Below, piece by piece: positions 62,440 through 64,000 of a stretch of 64,000 bases of DNA. The notes under the pieces are model-generated. The model saw nothing but the letters and a program-made list of their open reading frames with translations. It was not told the DNA's origin and did not search any database. The stretch is taken from positions 32,547 to 96,546 of the forward strand of contig VXCM01005085.1 of the NCBI GenBank assembly GCA_014773175.1, written 5' to 3'. Within the stretch, counting starts at the first letter, position 1; every line of letters begins with the position of its first letter. Position numbers and translations under genes: made by a program. This DNA comes from Lucifuga dentata. Its lineage: Eukaryota > Chordata > Actinopteri > Ophidiiformes > Bythitidae.

Positions 62440-62590
62440 TTTCTGCAGGAAAAATAAAGAAAAAGCCTTACGTACATCCCACATTCATCCTCTGCTTAGA
62501 ATGGACTTAGGCCAGCATGCATGGGGCTTCAAACCCACAACCTTCTTGCTGTGAGGCTACAGTGCTAATCCCTGTTCCACCGTGCTGGAT
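62440..62590 (-). mobile_element. tRNA-derived SINE fragment
   Basis: On the minus strand the sequence reads cagcacggtggaacaggga, then ttagcactgtagcctcacag, caagaaggttgtgggtttgaa. This is the tRNA-like head of a common fish SINE with A-box and B-box regions (the B box has decayed to GGTTTGAAGCC). The ends are approximate. Confidence 0.65.
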
Positions 62591-62739
62591 TGGATAAAAA
62601 AATTTCATGGGTTCTTTCCTGGGACATGACCCACACTTTCACCAAATTTTACAGTTTTTGCTGAAAAACAAACTATGGACACAGACAAAAACAAGCTCTT
62701 TAGTGGAGGTAATAAAAGAGAACTCCTAACACTGGTAGC

Positions 62740-63329
62740 TTAAAGGACCATACCACCCATTTTGCATGTTTGAGCCTAATATATTCAATTTTCACACACG
62801 TTATGTTACTGACAATCATTACCCAAAGCATACTACTGGAACGGTGAATTAAAAATGTTTTTCCTACCTTCCAGACCTCCATTGGTTTCAGTTCATTCTG
62901 CTATTAAAATCAACTTGTTGATACTTGAAACGTTCTTGGGATAGGTAATCCATCATCACAAACAAGACGTATATTCAGGTTTTTTCGAAGTTTCATAATT
63001 TTAGTGCTTAAGCGCCATAAAAAGCACATAGTGTATGTATGTCTCCACCAGGGAATACAGTCCCAGTGTTTTTATGGAAAAATTTAAAGGACCGTGACTT
63101 CATGAGGCTGCGTAACTATTAGCAGGAGAAACATTGATTTTTAAGGTGGGTGTATCACTTGAATATTTGATTTTGAATGATTAAGAGATTTTGCAAAATA
63201 TCAGGAATTGTGAAATGCTGAATGCTGAAATAATTTATTCTTTGGGAAATGATTGTCAGTAACGTAACATATATGAAAATTGAATGTATTAGACTCAAAT
63301 ATGCAAAGTGGGTGGTATGGTTCCTTTAA
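62740..63329 (-). mobile_element. TTAA MITE subfamily A, copy A11
   Basis: TTAA at 62740-62743 and 63326-63329; ends AGGACCATACC and GGTATGGTTCCT (one inserted T). Length is 590 bp, minus orientation. Confidence 0.93.
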
Positions 63330-63962
63330 GCAATGATGCTTAAGCTAGAAGTTTTCACTCTTAAAACATCGCAGATCATGTTACCCAATGAAGTATTAAT
63401 AACGATATTGGTGGGAAATCTGTTTAAATGGGCGTGGCTCATACAGATAAATCTGTCTCATCAGTAAATCAGTCAGAAGTTATGAGACAAAATATAAAGT
63501 GCTTCATAAATGAAAACATGGTGGAGCTATCAAATCTGATCTTCTCATTAACTTTCCAAAGACCAAAAACGCAACCTTCTTGGGGAAAGTAATAAAGCAA
63601 TATGAGGTGTGAAGAGGGCAAGTCAGTGCAAACATATTTGCCTTCAAAATATTTTAAAATATTGATGGACTTGCATAAATTCATCACAGTGAGGATGGGC
63701 TGCAATAAAAGAAATGGCAGCAATATCCAAAGGAACGGGCAAGGGTCCTGCCATGCAGCTCAAATACTGTTAAAATGAAAGCAGATATTCTTTGGGCACT
63801 GTGTGTGTGTGTGTGTACGTGATGAAACAGAAATGAGCCTCACTGTTCAATAATGGTTTATTGTCTGACGCTTTGCATCATGAAAAGACTTAAAATGCAA
63901 TATTGAAATATCGCTCTAGGGCTTGATAAAATGGAGTCTCAACATAAACAAAGTACATCGGG

Positions 63963-63965
<3 letters not shown>
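63330..63965. other. Intergenic sequence, nothing recognised
   Basis: No exon or element end seen. A short TG run is at about 63801-63818. Confidence 0.5.

Positions 63966-64000
<35 letters not shown>
63966..64000. repeat. (CA)n microsatellite at the window edge
   Basis: CA tract running to the last base; its full length is not visible. Confidence 0.93.

Overview
The window is vertebrate nuclear DNA, almost certainly from a teleost fish. Split C2H2 zinc-finger exons with GT-AG introns sit in AT-rich sequence full of CA/TG microsatellites, short palindromic DNA transposons, tRNA-derived SINE fragments and decayed LINEs. It is a draft scaffold: single N bases are often flanked by two identical 53-67 bp copies, which looks like a gap-joining artefact.

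Gene content (1-30889, + strand). Eight exons encode the last 315 residues and stop codon of one protein, best recognised as PRDM15, a PR/SET-domain zinc-finger transcription factor. The exons join in frame (948 bp) to give eleven C2H2 fingers and a short C-terminal tail ending at 30889. The PR/SET domain and any earlier fingers lie upstream of the window. Introns range from 88 bp to 11.9 kb. Three introns split the zinc ligands of one finger between two exons.

Region 30890-64000 has no convincing gene: no long ORF and no string of exon-like ORFs with splice sites. It holds the 3' flank of the gene, transposon copies, microsatellites and sequence with no recognisable content.

Repeats. The dominant feature is a palindromic element of about 550-615 bp, flanked by TTAA, with terminal inverted repeats of about 86 bp that begin AGGACC. 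There are eleven copies of subfamily A and four of a diverged subfamily B, in both orientations; eight lie in the PRDM15 introns. One A copy has collapsed to a 205 bp hairpin. Another is split by a different 352 bp element with a TA duplication. Other elements are a second TTAA-flanked MITE (3697-4255), a hAT-like element with an 8 bp duplication (33861-34799), a foldback element with arms near 380 bp and a tRNA-like centre (about 36412-37628), a CACTGTAA-ended element (53718-54084), a decayed non-LTR reverse transcriptase fragment (53205-53680), and a related pair at 32.1 and 59.2 kb.

No unknown multi-gene system is visible. The most original content is the dense, undomesticated-looking TTAA MITE family and the nested or foldback structures built on and around it. 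Family names other than PRDM15 are inferences from termini and target-site duplications, not from a database search.
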